Shown here: in pieces, positions 49,810 to 58,889 of the stretch | Layout: every line of letters begins with the position of its first letter | Numbering within the stretch: the first letter of the stretch is position 1 | Assembly (NCBI RefSeq): GCF_018998565.1 | Contig: NZ_JAHNZO010000021.1 | Coordinates: forward strand, 62,001-126,000 | Direction: 5' to 3' | Origin: Paenibacillus oleatilyticus | GTDB lineage: Bacteria > Bacillota > Bacilli > Paenibacillales > NBRC-103111 | DNA length: 64,000 nt | Position numbers and translations under genes: made by a program | Notes under the pieces: generated by a model | Told to the model about the DNA's origin: nothing | The model's database searches: none | The model's input: the letters and a program-made list of their open reading frames with translations, nothing else

Positions 49810-51159
49810 TTACAACGGCGGAATGCTCTGCGCGAAACGGAACACGTTATCCGGGTCGTATTTCCGCTTGATCCGGCGCAGCGCATTAAGATTGGAGCCG
49901 TAATAGGCGTGCGCCCAATCGGGGTCGAAGACGTTCGGGTAATTGACGTACTGACCGAACGTATAAGGCAGCAATGCCTTCCGAATGCTCTCGGCCCAGC
50001 GGAGATGAGGTTCGTCCGCCGCCGGATCGTCCCATTGCGTGATGTACTGCATGTGAAAGCTTGCCTGACGGTGAACGAAGGCGGTGGAATGGGCTGGAAT
50101 CCGCCCCAAACGGCCCCCCATGCCTTCGAAGACGATCATGCAGAGCGGACTTGGCGCCGCATCCAGAAACGCGGCAATCGTCGAGATCGCCTGAGGCGGC
50201 AGAGGGCGGTATACGAAGCCGCCGCTGTTTTTGAACCGGTACCTGCGCTCGGGGATCATTTGCCACTGCGATTGCTCCTTTCTCAATCCGCCGAACCGGT
50301 ACATCGCCTCCAGATAAGGCACCGTCATGATCTCCGTTTCAAGGGGCGTTCCCGTCCCAAGCAGCGGGGCGAGCAGTTCGCGAAGCCGCCGTTCGGGTCC
50401 CAAGAATAGGCCGGAAGAGGAGCAATAGTCGTTCGAGCTGGCCGACAGGACGAGTGAAGGCGTCAGCCTCTCGTCGACCGACGGCGCCCAATGCTGCCAT
50501 ACGTTCAGCAACTGCGGCAAATCCCCCCTAGGCCAGACGATTCGGTAGATGGCAACGTTTGATACGGGGTGTGCCCGAAACGTAAACGAAGTGGCAATGC
50601 CGAAGTTGCCGCCGCCGCCCCCTCGGGAGGCCCAGAGCAAATCCGCATACTGGCGGTCGTTGGCCCGGATCACCTGGCCTCCGGCAAGCACCATTTCGAC
50701 CTCCAGCAGTTGATCGCAGGCAAGTCCGAGAAGCCGGGAGAGAAATCCCAATCCGCCGCCCAGTGTCAGCCCGGCAATTCCGACCCACGGGCAGGTGCCG
50801 CCCGGAATGGTGACTCCTTCCCGCCACAATGCCTCATACAGCGAAAGCTGCCGGATACCGGTCTGGACGACGGCGGTTCCGCTCGCCGGATCGAACCGGA
50901 CATCGTTCATCGGGCTGACATCGATGACGATTCCGCCGTCGGCCAGCGTGAAATCCTCGTAGCAATGCCGGCCGCTGCGCACGCGGAGCGGATAGCCGTT
51001 CTTTCGTGACCAGCGGACCGCATTCGCGACATCCTCGACATGCTCGCAAAAGACGATGGCCGCCGGATATTTCGAGAACCGGGCATTGATATTCAGCCGT
51101 GCCTCCTCATAACCGGGGTCTCCCGGACGGACGACGCTTCCCGTAAGCATTGTGGTCAT
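49810..51159 (-). CDS. FAD-linked oxidase, berberine-bridge type (CotQ/YvdP-like)
   Basis: A 449-residue flavoprotein. The PCMH-type FAD domain shows PLRVRSGRHCYEDF, where the His can link FAD, and GGTCPWVGIAGLTLGGG, where the Cys can provide the second covalent bond, plus GGGGNFGIATSF. The C-terminal BBE segment (YPNVFDPDWAHAYYGSNLNALRRIKRKYDPDNVF) carries the tail motif. B. subtilis has the related spore-coat protein CotQ, so a coat or exported oxidase role is possible but no signal peptide is present. ATG 51159 follows GAGGAGG. It lies next to the germination locus on the opposite strand. Confidence 0.9.
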   Translation of the reverse strand: MTTMLTGSVVRPGDPGYEEARLNINARFSKYPAAIVFCEHVEDVANAVRWSRKNGYPLRVRSGRHCYEDFTLADGGIVIDVSPMNDVRFDPASGTAVVQTGIRQLSLYEALWREGVTIPGGTCPWVGIAGLTLGGGLGFLSRLLGLACDQLLEVEMVLAGGQVIRANDRQYADLLWASRGGGGGNFGIATSFTFRAHPVSNVAIYRIVWPRGDLPQLLNVWQHWAPSVDERLTPSLVLSASSNDYCSSSGLFLGPERRLRELLAPLLGTGTPLETEIMTVPYLEAMYRFGGLRKEQSQWQMIPERRYRFKNSGGFVYRPLPPQAISTIAAFLDAAPSPLCMIVFEGMGGRLGRIPAHSTAFVHRQASFHMQYITQWDDPAADEPHLRWAESIRKALLPYTFGQYVNYPNVFDPDWAHAYYGSNLNALRRIKRKYDPDNVFRFAQSIPPL

Positions 51160-51250
51160 ACGTATGACCTCCTCTGCCGCTTTTTCCGCTTTTCCCCATT
51201 GTATTCATGTTCCGGCAGGCGCATGAGCGCTGCAGCCAGAATCGGCACCG

Positions 51251-52239
51251 TTATCTCTGTCTTGCGGAAATAAGCGACTTGACTTTAGGGATACCGAGCA
51301 GAAGCAGCGGCAGAAGCAGCCCTTGAGTTAGCGTATAGGGCCACCAGGTTTGGATAATGAGCGAGTTGAAATAAGAGACATTCGGTACAAGGATCAGAGA
51401 AGCCGCGACGACCAGAACGGCCGAGGGGAACGATAATATTTTGTAATCTTTATTTGAAACAACTGTGCCATTTCCCGGACCGCGGCGTGAAAACAAAGGG
51501 TCAATTTGAAGTAAAGGGTAAAGATCCAGATGGAGGCACTCATCAGGATGGTTAAGGCTAACACGGACGATCCGATCAGCATTCCCTTGCGGAAAACATC
51601 TGATAGTTTTTCCCTATTTTTGAGATATGGAAAAAGGGAAATAAGGACGAAGCACTCCAAATAGTAGCCGATTAATAAAAGAGCGCCGCGAACGACCGGA
51701 CGGAGTCCATGTTCGGCCAACGGCACAATGCGATGACCTTCCAAATTGGGAGACAGCATCAGCACGAACAGAACAAAAAGCGCAGCGCTCCATCCGAAAA
51801 TAATTTCGGAAGCCCTCCCAAGAACCTCGGCCCCCAAACGTACCCCCATGACAATAATCGCGATAAACAGGATCAGGTTAGCCTGAATCGGTGTTGCCAT
51901 CAGGATGTGGGTGGACATAAAATCGCCGATTTGCCAAAGGAGCACCCCGGAATCGATAAAGAAAAATAAAATCACCCACAGGCCGACCACCTTGCCAAGG
52001 AAGCGTCCGAACGCGCTTTCGCAAATATCAATCAGCAGCATACGAGGGTACTGTTTACCTAATATTCCGTACAGCGAAACCAACAAAAGACCGGCACAAG
52101 TTGCAACCAGGCCGGAAATCCAGGCGTCTCGCCCGGCTACAAAAGCGACATTGGAGGGGACGTACAAAATGGTGTCGCCAATAACGAACAACGCCGTCAA
52201 AAGCATAAACTGGCGAGCGGTTAATGAAAAAAAATGCAC
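51251..52239 (-). pseudogene. Broken GerAB-family germination permease gene
   Basis: From GTG 52239 the frame reads like an intact GerAB (LTARQFMLLTALFVIGDTIL, then about seven membrane helices) up to LIGSSVLALTI. It then jumps to LMSASIWIFTLYFKL, skipping about 38 residues present in the three intact paralogues, including the conserved YPSYxLAKxINI and FITRIE segment. Near 51440-51450 the frame is lost: the downstream part continues in another frame as NKDYKILSFPSAVLVV and ends at 51251 with a normal GerAB tail (GLLLPLLLLGIPKV). Two independent lesions argue against a sequencing error alone. A sigma-G-like promoter is still present upstream. Confidence 0.85.
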
Positions 52240-52270
52240 GATCGGTCCCCCTTCCCGTGTAAATCGTTAC

Positions 52271-52300
52271 TATATTTTGTTCGTTTCGCCAACCATATGC
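52271..52300 (-). promoter_or_regulatory. Sigma-G-like promoter facing the broken gerAB
   Basis: On the minus strand GCATA (52300-52296), 18 bases, AAATATA (52277-52271). The -35 matches fully and the -10 matches three of the five fixed bases (A, T, A) of CATNHTA. Confidence 0.35.
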
Positions 52301-52308
52301 ATCTTATG

Positions 52309-52338
52309 GAATAAAGTAACTGCCGGGGATGAATAATA
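52309..52338 (+). promoter_or_regulatory. Sigma-G-like promoter of the ger operon
   Basis: GAATA (52309-52313), 18 bases, AATAATA (52332-52338). It matches GHATR-N18-CATNHTA at all but the first -10 base. The predicted start lies about 27 bases before the gerAA start codon. Confidence 0.5.
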
Positions 52339-52371
52339 ATGGCAACACTTAAGATTTGAGGTCGAGGAACC

Positions 52372-54003
52372 GTGCAATTTTTTTTTCGCAAAAACAAAAG
52401 CGGCATGAATCGCTTGCCGGCCTCGAAGCAAACCGGACAACAGGGAGGCGGCAAAGCCGCTTCTAACGACAACAGTCCACTCAGCGGTCTCCTCCAGGTC
52501 GATCTTCAAGAGCTGCGGCAGCAGCTCGGGAACAGCTCCGATCTGATCATAAGGGAAATGATGATAGGACCGGATAACGAGATTCCGTGCGCCTTTGTTT
52601 TCATTGCGGGCCTTACGGAGGAACAATCCGTTTACCGATTGATGGAATCCTTTTATACGCATTCGGAGAAAAGCGAGTGGGGGAACCCTCGTAAAAACGC
52701 GGGGAATATGGAGTGGATTTTAAGGCATTTTCCGTTTGCAATCGGTGATATCAAGCTGACCAACCATTTCCAGGCCGTCAAATCAGCCTTGCTTGTTGGC
52801 CATACCGTTCTTTTGATCGAAGGCTGCAACCAAGCGCTATCGGTCGATACCAGCGGAGGCCAGCGACGAAACGTCACGGAGCCGACATCCCAAACCGTTG
52901 TCCGCGGACCGCAGGAGGGCTTTACCGAAGCGCTTCAAACCAATATTGCCCTGATCCGGAGAAAAATCAAAAGTCCGAGCATGAGGGTGGAAACGAGACA
53001 AATCGGACGTGTGACACAAACGGACGTAAGCATTATGTTCATCGAAGGCATCGCCGACGCCGATATCCTCCGACAAGTTCGCGACCGGCTCGGACAAATT
53101 AATATCGACGGCATTTTGGAAAGCAACTATATCGAGGAGTTTATCCAGGACAGCAAATATTCCGTGTTTCCGACCGTAACGAATTCCGAGCGTCCGGATT
53201 CGGTGGCTGCCGCGCTGCTCGAGGGGCGTGTCGCCATCTTGATCGACGGCACGCCGTACGTATTGATCGTACCGGCGGTATTCGCCCAGTTCATGCAGTC
53301 TGCCGAGGATTACTATCATCGGGCCGACTATGGGCTTATCCGCCTGCTCAGGTACGTTGCGTTGGTCATATCGCTGCTTGCGCCCTCGCTTTATATTGCG
53401 ATCACAACTTTTCATCAGGAGATGATTCCAACCTCTCTGCTGGTCAGCCTAGCTGCACAACGCGAGGGCATTCCGTTCCCCGCATTCATCGAGGCTCTGA
53501 TGATGGAAGTCACGTTTGAGCTTCTGCGGGAGGCGGGGATACGGATGCCCAGAGCCGTCGGAACGTCGATCTCGATCGTCGGCGCGCTTGTTCTCGGATC
53601 GGCCGCGGTAGATGCGGGATTGGTATCGCCTGCGATGGTCATCATCGTATCGATAACGGCAATTTCGGGATTCATCTTCCCAAGCTTTGATATGGGAATT
53701 TCGATTCGGATGCTTCGTTTTGTGTACATGGCCTTAGGGGCGTCCTTCGGGATATTCGGGATCATCGTCGGGCTTATCGCCCTTGTCCTGCACATGTGCC
53801 ATTTGAGCTCGTTTGGGGTGCCATACCTGTCGCCGACGGCGCCGTTCAGGCTGGCCGACCAAAAGGACGCGATTGTCCGGGTCCCCTGGTGGCAGATGTA
53901 TACTCGGCCCGAAGCACTGCATCCCGGCAACCTGCGGCGCCAGCCGAAAGGCAATGCATCCGACCCGGCAACGCAGGACGGAGGAGGACAAAATCAAGGG
54001 TAA
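52372..54003 (+). CDS. gerAA: Spore germination protein GerAA family (A subunit)
   Basis: A 543-residue germinant receptor A subunit. A long cytosolic N-terminus (1-300) has the family segments DLIIREMMIG, MEWILRHFPFAIGDI-like region, LLIEGCNQALSVDT and RVETRQIGRVTQTDVSIMFIEGIAD. The membrane part (about 300-500) contains LEGRVAILIDGTPYVLIVPAVF, FHQEMIPTSLLVSLAAQREGIPFPAFIEA, MEVTFELLREAGIRMPR and FPSFDMGISIRMLRF. It assembles with the B, C and D subunits in the inner spore membrane. GTG 52372 follows GAGGAAC. Its stop is 13 bases before gerAC. Confidence 0.95.
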   Translation: MQFFFRKNKSGMNRLPASKQTGQQGGGKAASNDNSPLSGLLQVDLQELRQQLGNSSDLIIREMMIGPDNEIPCAFVFIAGLTEEQSVYRLMESFYTHSEKSEWGNPRKNAGNMEWILRHFPFAIGDIKLTNHFQAVKSALLVGHTVLLIEGCNQALSVDTSGGQRRNVTEPTSQTVVRGPQEGFTEALQTNIALIRRKIKSPSMRVETRQIGRVTQTDVSIMFIEGIADADILRQVRDRLGQINIDGILESNYIEEFIQDSKYSVFPTVTNSERPDSVAAALLEGRVAILIDGTPYVLIVPAVFAQFMQSAEDYYHRADYGLIRLLRYVALVISLLAPSLYIAITTFHQEMIPTSLLVSLAAQREGIPFPAFIEALMMEVTFELLREAGIRMPRAVGTSISIVGALVLGSAAVDAGLVSPAMVIIVSITAISGFIFPSFDMGISIRMLRFVYMALGASFGIFGIIVGLIALVLHMCHLSSFGVPYLSPTAPFRLADQKDAIVRVPWWQMYTRPEALHPGNLRRQPKGNASDPATQDGGGQNQG

Positions 54004-54016
54004 AGGGGGAGCGGCC

Positions 54017-55228
54017 GTGCGGCGAATGGTTCTATTATCCCTGTGCTTCCTGCTGATGGGAACAATGCTTGCCGGTTGTTGGAGTCGCAGAGAGCTGAAC
54101 GACTTATCCATTGTCGGGGGCATAGGGATCGATAAAAGCGGAGACCAATACAAGCTGTCCGCGCAAGTCGTCGTTCCCGAAGCCATGGTTTCCAAGCGCG
54201 GCGGAAGCACCGGTACGCCTACCGCCATATTTCGTGCGACAGCTCCTTCCATGGTGGAGGCGATTCGCAAGATGATCCGGTCGTCTCCGAGATATTTTTA
54301 CTTGTCCCATCTGCGGGTTTTGATCATCAGCGAGCAAGTGGCAAGGGAAGGCATTAGAGACATCCTCGATTTTTTTTCAAGAGACAATGAGCTTCGCGCC
54401 GATTTTTATATTTTGATCGCCAAGGGAGAGCAAGCCGAAAAAATCCTAAGCATCGTCACGCATACAGAAAAATCGCAGTCGAACAAGATTTTTAAATCGA
54501 TGGATTGGAACAAGAGAGTCACCGGAGAAACGGCTAACGTGTATTTGGACGATTTGTTGTCCGACTTGATCAGCCCGGGAAAAATGGCAGTACTGACCGG
54601 GGTGGAAACGATCGGAAGCAAGCAAAATGGAGAGAAAATGAGCAATTCTTTGAAGAGCAACGATTATACCCATTTCAAGTTTTCGTCTACCGCGGTTTTT
54701 AAAGACGACAAGCTTGTGGGCTGGCTGAATGACGCCGAGACCCGGGATTACAATTACATCCTCGGCAAAGTAAAGAGCACGGTGGAAAGCTTGGCCTGTC
54801 CGAAAAAAGGCACCTTGGATCTTGTCGTGAACCGCGTCAATAGCAAAATCAAGGGTACGGTTACAAAGGGAAAGCCGGAAGCGAAGGTGAAGCTTTTTAT
54901 GGAAGCGGACGTCACGGAGGTCAAGTGCGTGATCGATCTGAATAAGCCGGAAACGTTGTACGGTTTGGAAAAAGAATTGAAAAAAAAGCTGACGGCTTCT
55001 TTGCGGCATGTGATCAACAAAGCTCAGAAAACATTCGGATCGGACATTTTCGGCTTTGGGAACGCGATTCACCGTTCGAATCCGCAAGCATGGAAGCAGC
55101 TTAAGAAAAATTGGCGGCAGGAGTTCGTGAATTTGCCTGTAGACCTTTCCATCGATGTGAAAATCAGGCGAACGGGCACGCAGACAAATTCCTTCATCAA
55201 CGATATGAAAAAGAAAGAGGAGCAATAA
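54017..55228 (+). CDS. gerAC: Spore germination lipoprotein GerAC family (C subunit)
   Basis: A 403-residue lipoprotein. Signal peptide MVLLSLCFLLMGTMLAGC, with the lipobox Cys followed by WSRRELNDLSIVGGIGIDK, the standard start of GerC subunits. The body contains SPRYFYLSHLRVLIISEQVAREGI and RDNELRADFYILIAKG, and the C-terminal domain ends with INDMKKKEEQ. It sits on the outer face of the inner spore membrane. GTG 54017 is preceded by AAGGGGGAG; a frame extending upstream is an artefact overlapping gerAA. Three bases separate it from the small D-type gene. Confidence 0.95.
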   Translation: MRRMVLLSLCFLLMGTMLAGCWSRRELNDLSIVGGIGIDKSGDQYKLSAQVVVPEAMVSKRGGSTGTPTAIFRATAPSMVEAIRKMIRSSPRYFYLSHLRVLIISEQVAREGIRDILDFFSRDNELRADFYILIAKGEQAEKILSIVTHTEKSQSNKIFKSMDWNKRVTGETANVYLDDLLSDLISPGKMAVLTGVETIGSKQNGEKMSNSLKSNDYTHFKFSSTAVFKDDKLVGWLNDAETRDYNYILGKVKSTVESLACPKKGTLDLVVNRVNSKIKGTVTKGKPEAKVKLFMEADVTEVKCVIDLNKPETLYGLEKELKKKLTASLRHVINKAQKTFGSDIFGFGNAIHRSNPQAWKQLKKNWRQEFVNLPVDLSIDVKIRRTGTQTNSFINDMKKKEEQ

Positions 55229-55231
55229 GTC

Positions 55232-55474
55232 ATGGTGGCCATTGCCGGTATTCTTGCCGTGGGCGCGGCGATTGTTTGGCTGGAAGTGCCGTCGCTTGTG
55301 CGGACAAAAAGGAAGAAGGAACTATGGGTATTTTCGCTCTTGCTGGCGCTCGGTCTTGGCTTAAGCATCGCCAAAAGCCTGCGGTTGAATATCCCGAACC
55401 CGTTGGATTGGATTGCGTACCTGTACAAACCCGTGAGCGATTATGTATTCGGAATATTAAAACCGTCGGAATAG
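55232..55474 (+). CDS. Small two-helix membrane protein, probable GerD-type (D) subunit
   Basis: An 80-residue protein with two predicted membrane helices (residues 2-18, VAIAGILAVGAAIVWLE, and 32-48, WVFSLLLALGLGLSIA) joined by a basic loop TKRKKE, and a short C-terminal tail. Small two-helix proteins encoded inside ger operons are known as D subunits in Bacillus species and modulate receptor activity. Position between gerAC and the gerAB genes fits. It is not related to the lipoprotein also called GerD. ATG 55232 follows GAGGAGC at ideal distance. Confidence 0.75.
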   Translation: MVAIAGILAVGAAIVWLEVPSLVRTKRKKELWVFSLLLALGLGLSIAKSLRLNIPNPLDWIAYLYKPVSDYVFGILKPSE

Positions 55475-55488
55475 CGTGGTGATGGTAC

Positions 55489-56601
55489 GTGGATAATCAG
55501 ATTACCTCCAGGCAGTTCATGCTGCTTGTCGCTTTGTTTACGATCGGCAGCTCCGTCCTGTTCGTGCCCGCGGGAGCCGCAGCGGCCGCCAAACAGGATG
55601 CCTGGATTTCGATCCTTGCCGGAATAGGGCTAAGCCTTCTGCTCATTTGCTTGTATAATGCAGTGGCAAACCTGTATCCCGGTCTGACTCTGGTGGAAAT
55701 GAGCGAGAAGCTTCTTGGCAAGTGGCTTGGCGCCATCGTTTCGCTCTTTTTGATTGTGAATACGTTTGCGGTAGGGGGCGTATCGTTAATCGATTTCGCC
55801 GGAACCTTCGTGACGCGTCAGATTATGCCCGCCACACCGGTCCTTGCAGCAAATATTCTTTTTGGAGCCATAGCCATTTGGGGCATGCGCCTTGGGTTAG
55901 GAACGGTAGCCCGCGCGGCGGAGGTTTTGTTCCCGCTGATTACCGCGTTATTCATCGTGATGATCTTGACCGTATCGCCCAACATGAAGCTGGAGCATTT
56001 GCAGCCCGCTTTTACCGCCGGAGTCAAGCCGATCATCAAGTCCTGCATTTCGTATTTGGCTTACTCCACGCTTCCGGTGGTTTTCTTCTTAATGATTTAT
56101 CCGTCCTGCGTCAAAGAACCTAAGCAGACTTTCAAAACTATGCTGCTCGGAAGTATGGTCGGCGGATTGTTTTTGCTGACGATTACGACGGTATGCGTTG
56201 CCGTACTGGGGGCGGAGGGTACGTCCAGACAAGCTTACCCCAGCTATACGCTGGCCAAAAAAATCAATATCGCCAATTTTATCACGCGGATCGAAGTGCT
56301 CATGGCGACGCTTTGGTTCCTCTCCCTTTACTTTAAGCTGATGATTTATTTTTTTGCGGGCATGAAGGGCTTGGCTCAATTGTTAAAGCTGCGGGACAAT
56401 CGCGCGCTGGTGCTGCCTTTGGGACTTCTGTCCCTTGTCTTCTCGCGCATATTTTATCCGAGCGCCGCTTACCGGCAATTGTGGGATGAAAAAATATGGC
56501 CGCTGTATGCGGGCACTTCAGGCTTAATTATTCCCTTACTGCTGCTTGCCATCGGGACCGTACGGAAAAAAGGGTCGATGCGCAGAAAAAACAATTCGTG
56601 A
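55489..56601 (+). CDS. gerAB: Spore germination permease GerAB family, paralogue 1
   Basis: A 370-residue membrane protein with about ten helices, of the GerAB branch of the APC amino-acid transporter superfamily, thought to bind the germinant. Family marks: ITSRQFMLLVALFTIGSSVLFVP at the start, YPGLTLVEMSEKLLGKWLG, GVKPIIKSCISYLAYSTLP, and the conserved QAYPSYTLAKKINIANFITRIEVLMATLW. GTG 55489 lacks a strong ribosome site (GGTGATG), perhaps lowering its translation relative to the others. It is the first of three tandem B genes and the most divergent of them. Confidence 0.94.
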   Translation: MDNQITSRQFMLLVALFTIGSSVLFVPAGAAAAAKQDAWISILAGIGLSLLLICLYNAVANLYPGLTLVEMSEKLLGKWLGAIVSLFLIVNTFAVGGVSLIDFAGTFVTRQIMPATPVLAANILFGAIAIWGMRLGLGTVARAAEVLFPLITALFIVMILTVSPNMKLEHLQPAFTAGVKPIIKSCISYLAYSTLPVVFFLMIYPSCVKEPKQTFKTMLLGSMVGGLFLLTITTVCVAVLGAEGTSRQAYPSYTLAKKINIANFITRIEVLMATLWFLSLYFKLMIYFFAGMKGLAQLLKLRDNRALVLPLGLLSLVFSRIFYPSAAYRQLWDEKIWPLYAGTSGLIIPLLLLAIGTVRKKGSMRRKNNS

Positions 56602-56637
56602 CGTCGGCCGGTTTGGGGGAGGAGGGGGGATGAGGCG

Positions 56638-57753
56638 GTGAACGGCGACAAACAAATAACGGTCAGGCAATTTCGGCTTATGGTGATCCTCTTTACGATC
56701 GGGAGCTCGCTCTTGGCCATTCCTTCGACCGCAGCAGCAAGCGCAAAACAAGGAGCGTGGATTCCCATTCTGGTCGGGATGGGATGCGGTTGCCTGATTT
56801 TGCTGTTGCTAATAAAAGTTACTCGTCGCTATCCTACGCTGACCTTTGTTGAAATCAATAGCCTGCTGCTTGGAAAATGGGTGGGTGCGCTCGTGTCCTT
56901 GATATGGATCTTAACCGCATTTATTGGGGGCGTCTGCACGCTGGTGTACTACATGGGCCATTTCATTACAACGCAAATTATGACTACAACCCCCGCCTAC
57001 ATCGTCAATATCATATTTTCCGCCCTCCTGGTGATGGGTTTTCTGCTCGGCCTACGAACGGTGGCCCGTACGGCGGAAATATTGTTTCCGGTCGTTGCCC
57101 TGCTGATTGCCGCTCTAATCGGTTTCGTTTCTCCTAAAATTCAACTTGAACATTTTCAACCGGTCTGGGAAGCCGGAGTTAGGCCGATACTGAAATCTGC
57201 GCTGGACTATGTTAGTTTTGCGGGCTTTCCGCTTGTCTTTTTCTTGACGATCTATCCCTCTTCCGTTCGGACGGGAACCAAAGCTTCAAAGACATTTGTG
57301 CTGGGAAGCCTCATTGGAGGAATGCTGCTGCTTCTTGTTACTGCCGCTTGCATCGGGGTATTGGGGGCCGAACCTACAGCCCGGTTGTTTTATCCCAGCT
57401 ATTCGCTTGCCAAAAGAATCAATATCGCGGATTTCATTACGCGCATCGAAGTCATTGTTGCCGCTATTTGGATCATTACGCTTTTTTTCGAAACGATCGT
57501 TTACTTTTATGCCTCGATGAAGGGACTGGCCCAACTGTTGAAACTGTCCGACGAACGTGCGCTTGCGCTTCCCCTTGGAGTTCTGGCTGCGGTATTGTCT
57601 TTGATTGTTTATCATAATTCCGCTTATCAGCAGGAGTGGGATGAACGGACGTGGCCGTTCTGGGTGATGACGTCCGGTTTGTTCTTTCCGCTGCTGCTGC
57701 TTGCCGTCGGGGCTATACGTAAGAAAAAGATTCCGTATCCGTCGGATCGGTGA
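56638..57753 (+). CDS. gerAB: Spore germination permease GerAB family, paralogue 2
   Basis: A 371-residue GerAB-type permease with about ten membrane helices. It starts ITVRQFRLMVILFTIGSSLLAIPS and carries YPTLTFVEINSLLLGKWVGALV, GVRPILKSALDYVSFAGFPLVF and RLFYPSYSLAKRINIADFITRIEVIVAAIW. By eye it is closer to paralogue 3 than to paralogue 1, suggesting a recent tandem duplication. GTG 56638 follows a GGAGGGGGG tract. The first 60 residues and the regions lining the predicted ligand pocket differ from the other copies, which could change germinant choice. Confidence 0.94.
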   Translation: MNGDKQITVRQFRLMVILFTIGSSLLAIPSTAAASAKQGAWIPILVGMGCGCLILLLLIKVTRRYPTLTFVEINSLLLGKWVGALVSLIWILTAFIGGVCTLVYYMGHFITTQIMTTTPAYIVNIIFSALLVMGFLLGLRTVARTAEILFPVVALLIAALIGFVSPKIQLEHFQPVWEAGVRPILKSALDYVSFAGFPLVFFLTIYPSSVRTGTKASKTFVLGSLIGGMLLLLVTAACIGVLGAEPTARLFYPSYSLAKRINIADFITRIEVIVAAIWIITLFFETIVYFYASMKGLAQLLKLSDERALALPLGVLAAVLSLIVYHNSAYQQEWDERTWPFWVMTSGLFFPLLLLAVGAIRKKKIPYPSDR

Positions 57754-57772
57754 GGTGAAGGGGGGGAGGGTA

Positions 57773-58864
57773 ATGAGCCATAGCGATAAAATGACGCGTA
57801 GGCAATACATGATTATGGTAATGTTGTTTTCTATCGGAAGCTCCATTCTGTTTATCCCGTCGGCAGCCGCAGGGGATGTGAAGCAGGGGGCATGGATTCC
57901 TATTGTAGCTGGAATAGGGAGCGGGCTGCTTGTCGTTTTATTGCTCATGCGGGTGGCCGGTCGATACCCCGATTTGACCTATGTGGAAATCAGCCGTCGG
58001 CTGCTTGGCAAATGGATGGGCGCAATCGTCTCTATCGTTTCGTTTTTCGCATGCTACGTCTTAGGAGCTTCAACCCTGGTGTATTACATGGGCAATTTCA
58101 TGACCACGCAAGTGATGCGTACGACGCCCGAATATATGATTCATATCATGTTCACGTTTATCGTGGTTATGGGCCTTCTTCTTGGTCTTAAAACGCTGGC
58201 TCTCACGGCTGAAGTGTTATTTCCGGTCGTTGTCGTTCTGTTTGCCGCTCTGATCGTGTTCGTTTCGCCCAAAATCGAGCTTGAACATTTCCAGCCCGTT
58301 TTTGAAGCAGGAATCTTACCGATCTTGAAAGGCGTATTCTCCTATATGAGCTACACCTCATTTCCGCTCGTCTTTTTTTTGATGATTTATCCTTCGGCCG
58401 TTCAGGGGGGAACGAAAACGTCGGGGGCTTTCCTGCTTGGAAGCTTTATCGGAGGGATGTTCCTGCTCATTGTAACAGTCGCGTGCGTCGGGGTACTGGG
58501 GGCGGAGCAGACGGCACGTCAATTTTACCCCAGCTATGCGCTTGCCAAACGAATCAATATCGCCAATTTTATTACGCGCATTGAAGTGATTGTGGCTGCG
58601 TTTTGGATTATCGCGCTTTATTTCAAGACGGTCATTTATTTTTATGCAGCTGTAAAGGGGCTAGCTCAGCTATTGAAATTGGATAACGAACGAGTGATCG
58701 TGATCCCCCTTGGCCTTCTCATGGTGCCGTTGTCCTTGTTTATTTATCCGAGCTCCGCTTATCAATTGCAATGGGATGAAAAAGTATGGCCGGTCTGTTC
58801 CATCACCGTCGGCCTGCTCTTTCCCTTGCTGCTTGTTGTGGCCGGGGCGCTCCGCAAAAAATAA
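57773..58864 (+). CDS. gerAB: Spore germination permease GerAB family, paralogue 3
   Basis: A 363-residue GerAB-type permease. Motifs include MTRRQYMIMVMLFSIGSSILFIPS, YPDLTYVEISRRLLGKWMGAIV, GILPILKGVFSYMSYTSFPLVF and QFYPSYALAKRINIANFITRIEVIVAAFW. ATG 57773 follows GGGGGAGGG; an in-frame extension to 57701 overlaps paralogue 2 and is not needed. It ends the operon. Its stop codon adjoins a 26-bp sequence that is repeated exactly 239 bases further on, flanking the hairpin element. Confidence 0.94.
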   Translation: MSHSDKMTRRQYMIMVMLFSIGSSILFIPSAAAGDVKQGAWIPIVAGIGSGLLVVLLLMRVAGRYPDLTYVEISRRLLGKWMGAIVSIVSFFACYVLGASTLVYYMGNFMTTQVMRTTPEYMIHIMFTFIVVMGLLLGLKTLALTAEVLFPVVVVLFAALIVFVSPKIELEHFQPVFEAGILPILKGVFSYMSYTSFPLVFFLMIYPSAVQGGTKTSGAFLLGSFIGGMFLLIVTVACVGVLGAEQTARQFYPSYALAKRINIANFITRIEVIVAAFWIIALYFKTVIYFYAAVKGLAQLLKLDNERVIVIPLGLLMVPLSLFIYPSSAYQLQWDEKVWPVCSITVGLLFPLLLVVAGALRKK

Positions 58865-58889
58865 AGCCGTAAGCTCTCGTCACGGCTGG
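58864..58889. repeat. 26-bp direct repeat, left copy
   Basis: Identical to 59103-59128. Contains the hairpin AGCCGT/ACGGCT. It begins at the last base of the gerAB paralogue 3 stop codon. Confidence 0.9.

Noticed and set aside
53813-54016. N-terminal extension of gerAC back to 53813
   Set aside because: It overlaps gerAA in another frame, has no ribosome site and would bury the lipoprotein signal peptide.
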